Assembly: GCA_003485185.1 (NCBI GenBank)
Contig: DNAS01000169.1
Location: forward strand, 4,289-11,142
Length of the DNA: 6,854 nucleotides
Reading direction: 5' to 3'
Source of the DNA: Phycisphaerales bacterium
GTDB lineage: Bacteria; Planctomycetota; Phycisphaerae; SM23-33
The translations under genes were made by a program, and so were the position numbers. Positions 5,267 to 6,854 of the stretch are shown piece after piece. Each line of letters starts with the position of its first letter. Positions within the stretch are counted from its first letter, which is position 1. The notes beneath the pieces were generated by a model that ran no database searches, was not told the DNA's origin, and worked only from the letters and a program-made list of their open reading frames with translations.

Positions 5267-6854
5267 TCAGTGCGCCTGGGCGTGGTGGACGCGCCAGAGG
5301 CTCCGCCAGGTGGCCGCGGCGCGATCCATCAGCCCCATGTTCTGGAGCGACAGCGCCAGGTCCGCGCGAATCTGCTCGTTGTCGGGCGCGCCGGCCGCCG
5401 CCGACTCCATGTGCCGCACCGCCTCCTCGAACTGCCGGCGGTCCGTGTAGAGCAGGCCCAGGCGGTAGTGCAGGTCCACGTACTCCGGGCGAACCTCCAG
5501 CGCCCGGTGGAACGTGCCGATGGCCTCGTCCACCAGGCCGAGCTCCTGCTGCGTCACGCCGAGCTTGACGATCGCCTGCACGTAGCAGGGGTTGATCTCG
5601 ACGGCGGCCGCAAACTGCTCCATCGCCTCGCCGAGTTTCCCCTCCGCCCGCAGCAGCACACCGTATCGGTAGCGCAGGTCCGCGTGGCGCGGGTGCTGCT
5701 GCACCTGCGCGGCATGTCGGACGATCTGCTTGTCGAGCAGGTCATCGTTGTCCAGGTCGATCTCCGCGACGGGCATGGGGCCTTCCGTCTCGAAGCTCCG
5801 CGCGAACTCGTCGGCCACCGTCGCCTTGAGCTGGAGGCGCGCCATCTCCGTCAGCAGCAGCGTGGTGTTGGGTTCGACGGCCGCCGCAAGGTCGAAACTC
5901 TCCATCGCCCGCGCCTGGTTGCCCGCGCCTGACTGCGCCACGCCCAGCCCCACGTAGTTGACCAGCAGTTCGTCGTTGAGCTCCGACGCGCGGTGGAAGG
6001 CCTCGGCCGCCTCTTCCCAGCGCCCGCAGACGAGGTGGTGCGTGCCGAACTTGACCATTGCCTCCAGGTAGTCCGGCTGGAGGTCCAGCGCGGTCTGGTA
6101 GGATTTTCGTGCGGCCTCGTCGTCGCCGGTCTGCGAGTAGAGATCGCCCAGGCGGGCGTACAGATCGGCGAAGGGCCCCTGCTGCTCGAGCAACTGGTGG
6201 AGGCGCTCGATCGCCTCGCGGAGGTGTCCCTCGGCCACGAGGGACTCCGTCTCATCATCGAGCAGGGCCCAGTTCTCGGGCTCCATGCTGATGGCGGCCT
6301 CGAATTCCTCCACCGCGCGATCGTGGCGTCCGCCGCGGACGTACAGGTGTGCCAGGGCCGACCGCAGGCGCGTCTCCTCGGGGAACTGCTCGCGGAGCGC
6401 CTCGTACTGTTCGACGGCCTCGCTCGTGCGGTCCAGCGCGACGGCGACGGCGGCCAGCCGCTCGCGCGCGGCGCGGAAGGACGGATCGGCGCGGACCGCG
6501 TCGCGGTAGTATTCCGCCGCGTCCTGCGGGCGCTGGAGCTTCTCCAGGCAGAAGCCGACGGCGAACAGGACGGGAACCTCTCCGGGGTGCGTCTGGTTGG
6601 CGATCTTCAGCTCGTCCAGTGCGCGGGCGGTCTGCCCGGCCTCGGCGAAGGCGCAGGCCAGCGCGAGCCGCGCCGCGAGATAATCGGGCTTGACCCGGCA
6701 GGCCTGGGCCAGCGCCTCGATGCCTTCCTCGACCTGCATCGCCCGCAGGCGCGCCAGACCGAGCTGGAAGTGCAGGTCGGGCCAGTCGGGGTGCTGGCGG
6801 CAGTCCTCAACCAGGCGCGACATCGGACGGGTCGGCGGCGACCAGTAGTAGCGG
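5267..6854 (-). CDS. Tetratricopeptide-repeat protein, 5' end probably beyond the window
   Basis: TPRs are helix-pair scaffolds for protein-protein contacts; no enzyme domain is seen and the partner is unknown. Numbering from the internal ATG at 6823, there are 518 residues. Nine repeats of exactly 34 residues run from about 13 to 318, with the repeat-closing position (mostly Pro) at 46, 80, 114, 148, 182, 216, 250, 284 and 318. A 60-residue interval (319-378) breaks the phase and contains an acidic patch, EIDLDNDD (354-361). Four more repeats follow, with Pro at 412, 446 and 480, ending in a His-rich tail. No signal peptide or membrane segment is seen. The frame stays open from 6823 to the right edge (ten sense codons, reading RYYWSPPTRP), and no purine-rich ribosome-binding site precedes the ATG at 6823, so the true start is probably outside the window. 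It converges on the aminotransferase gene and shares its terminator. Confidence 0.9.
   Translation of the reverse strand, partial: RYYWSPPTRPMSRLVEDCRQHPDWPDLHFQLGLARLRAMQVEEGIEALAQACRVKPDYLAARLALACAFAEAGQTARALDELKIANQTHPGEVPVLFAVGFCLEKLQRPQDAAEYYRDAVRADPSFRAARERLAAVAVALDRTSEAVEQYEALREQFPEETRLRSALAHLYVRGGRHDRAVEEFEAAISMEPENWALLDDETESLVAEGHLREAIERLHQLLEQQGPFADLYARLGDLYSQTGDDEAARKSYQTALDLQPDYLEAMVKFGTHHLVCGRWEEAAEAFHRASELNDELLVNYVGLGVAQSGAGNQARAMESFDLAAAVEPNTTLLLTEMARLQLKATVADEFARSFETEGPMPVAEIDLDNDDLLDKQIVRHAAQVQQHPRHADLRYRYGVLLRAEGKLGEAMEQFAAAVEINPCYVQAIVKLGVTQQELGLVDEAIGTFHRALEVRPEYVDLHYRLGLLYTDRRQFEEAVRHMESAAAGAPDNEQIRADLALSLQNMGLMDRAAATWRSLWRVHHAQAH

Noticed and set aside
5108..5932. 274-codon plus-strand frame running through the terminator into the TPR gene
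   Set aside because: It crosses a perfect bidirectional terminator, and its sequence is the complement-strand shadow of the TPR repeats.

Overview
The window is GC-rich bacterial chromosomal DNA. It holds four housekeeping-style genes plus a small mobile unit at the left end. The high GC content, the 25-base hairpin repeats built on CCCCGGGC, the large TPR protein and the membrane-anchored coiled-coil protein would fit a planctomycete (perhaps Phycisphaerae-like) or a similar environmental lineage. That placement is an impression from gene style, not a phylogenetic result.

Region 1 (1-632) is a compact REP-associated tyrosine transposase (RAYT, IS200/IS605 superfamily) unit. An intact 150-residue HUH/Y1 transposase gene is enclosed by two nested pairs of inverted hairpin repeats: a perfect 25-base outer pair and a 22-base inner pair with one mismatch. 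A further inner-type copy lies just downstream. The two repeats on each side are separated by exactly 20 bases. The coding sequence is visibly less GC-rich than its neighbours.

Region 2 (686-2164) is gatB, the B subunit of the tRNA-dependent amidotransferase GatCAB, full length. Its stop codon lies inside a hairpin whose outer arms resemble the outer RAYT repeat. gatA and gatC are not in the window.

Region 3 (2208-3853) is a single-gene unit: a candidate promoter, a gene for a 475-residue protein (one N-terminal membrane segment, a long coiled coil, a probable beta domain and a C-terminal BRCT-like segment), and a strong rho-independent terminator.

Region 4 (3868-5248) is another single-gene unit. 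A near-consensus sigma-70-type promoter (TTGACA, 17 bases, TATGGT) starts 15 bases after the previous terminator. It drives a PLP-dependent class I aminotransferase of the aspartate/prephenate aminotransferase type. The unit ends in a 17-bp perfect-stem terminator that should work in both directions.

Region 5 (5267-6854, minus strand) is a convergent gene for a TPR protein of at least 518 residues, open at the right edge. It has nine in-phase 34-residue repeats, an acidic linker, then four more in-phase repeats.

The genes look like separate transcription units and do not form one pathway. GatB (amide aminoacyl-tRNA synthesis) and the aminotransferase (Asp/Glu or aromatic amino-acid metabolism) are core metabolism. 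The coiled-coil and TPR proteins are of unknown role. I see no defence system, CRISPR array or RNA gene. The points most worth following up are the nested, covarying hairpin repeats of the RAYT unit and the BRCT-like domain on a membrane-anchored coiled coil.
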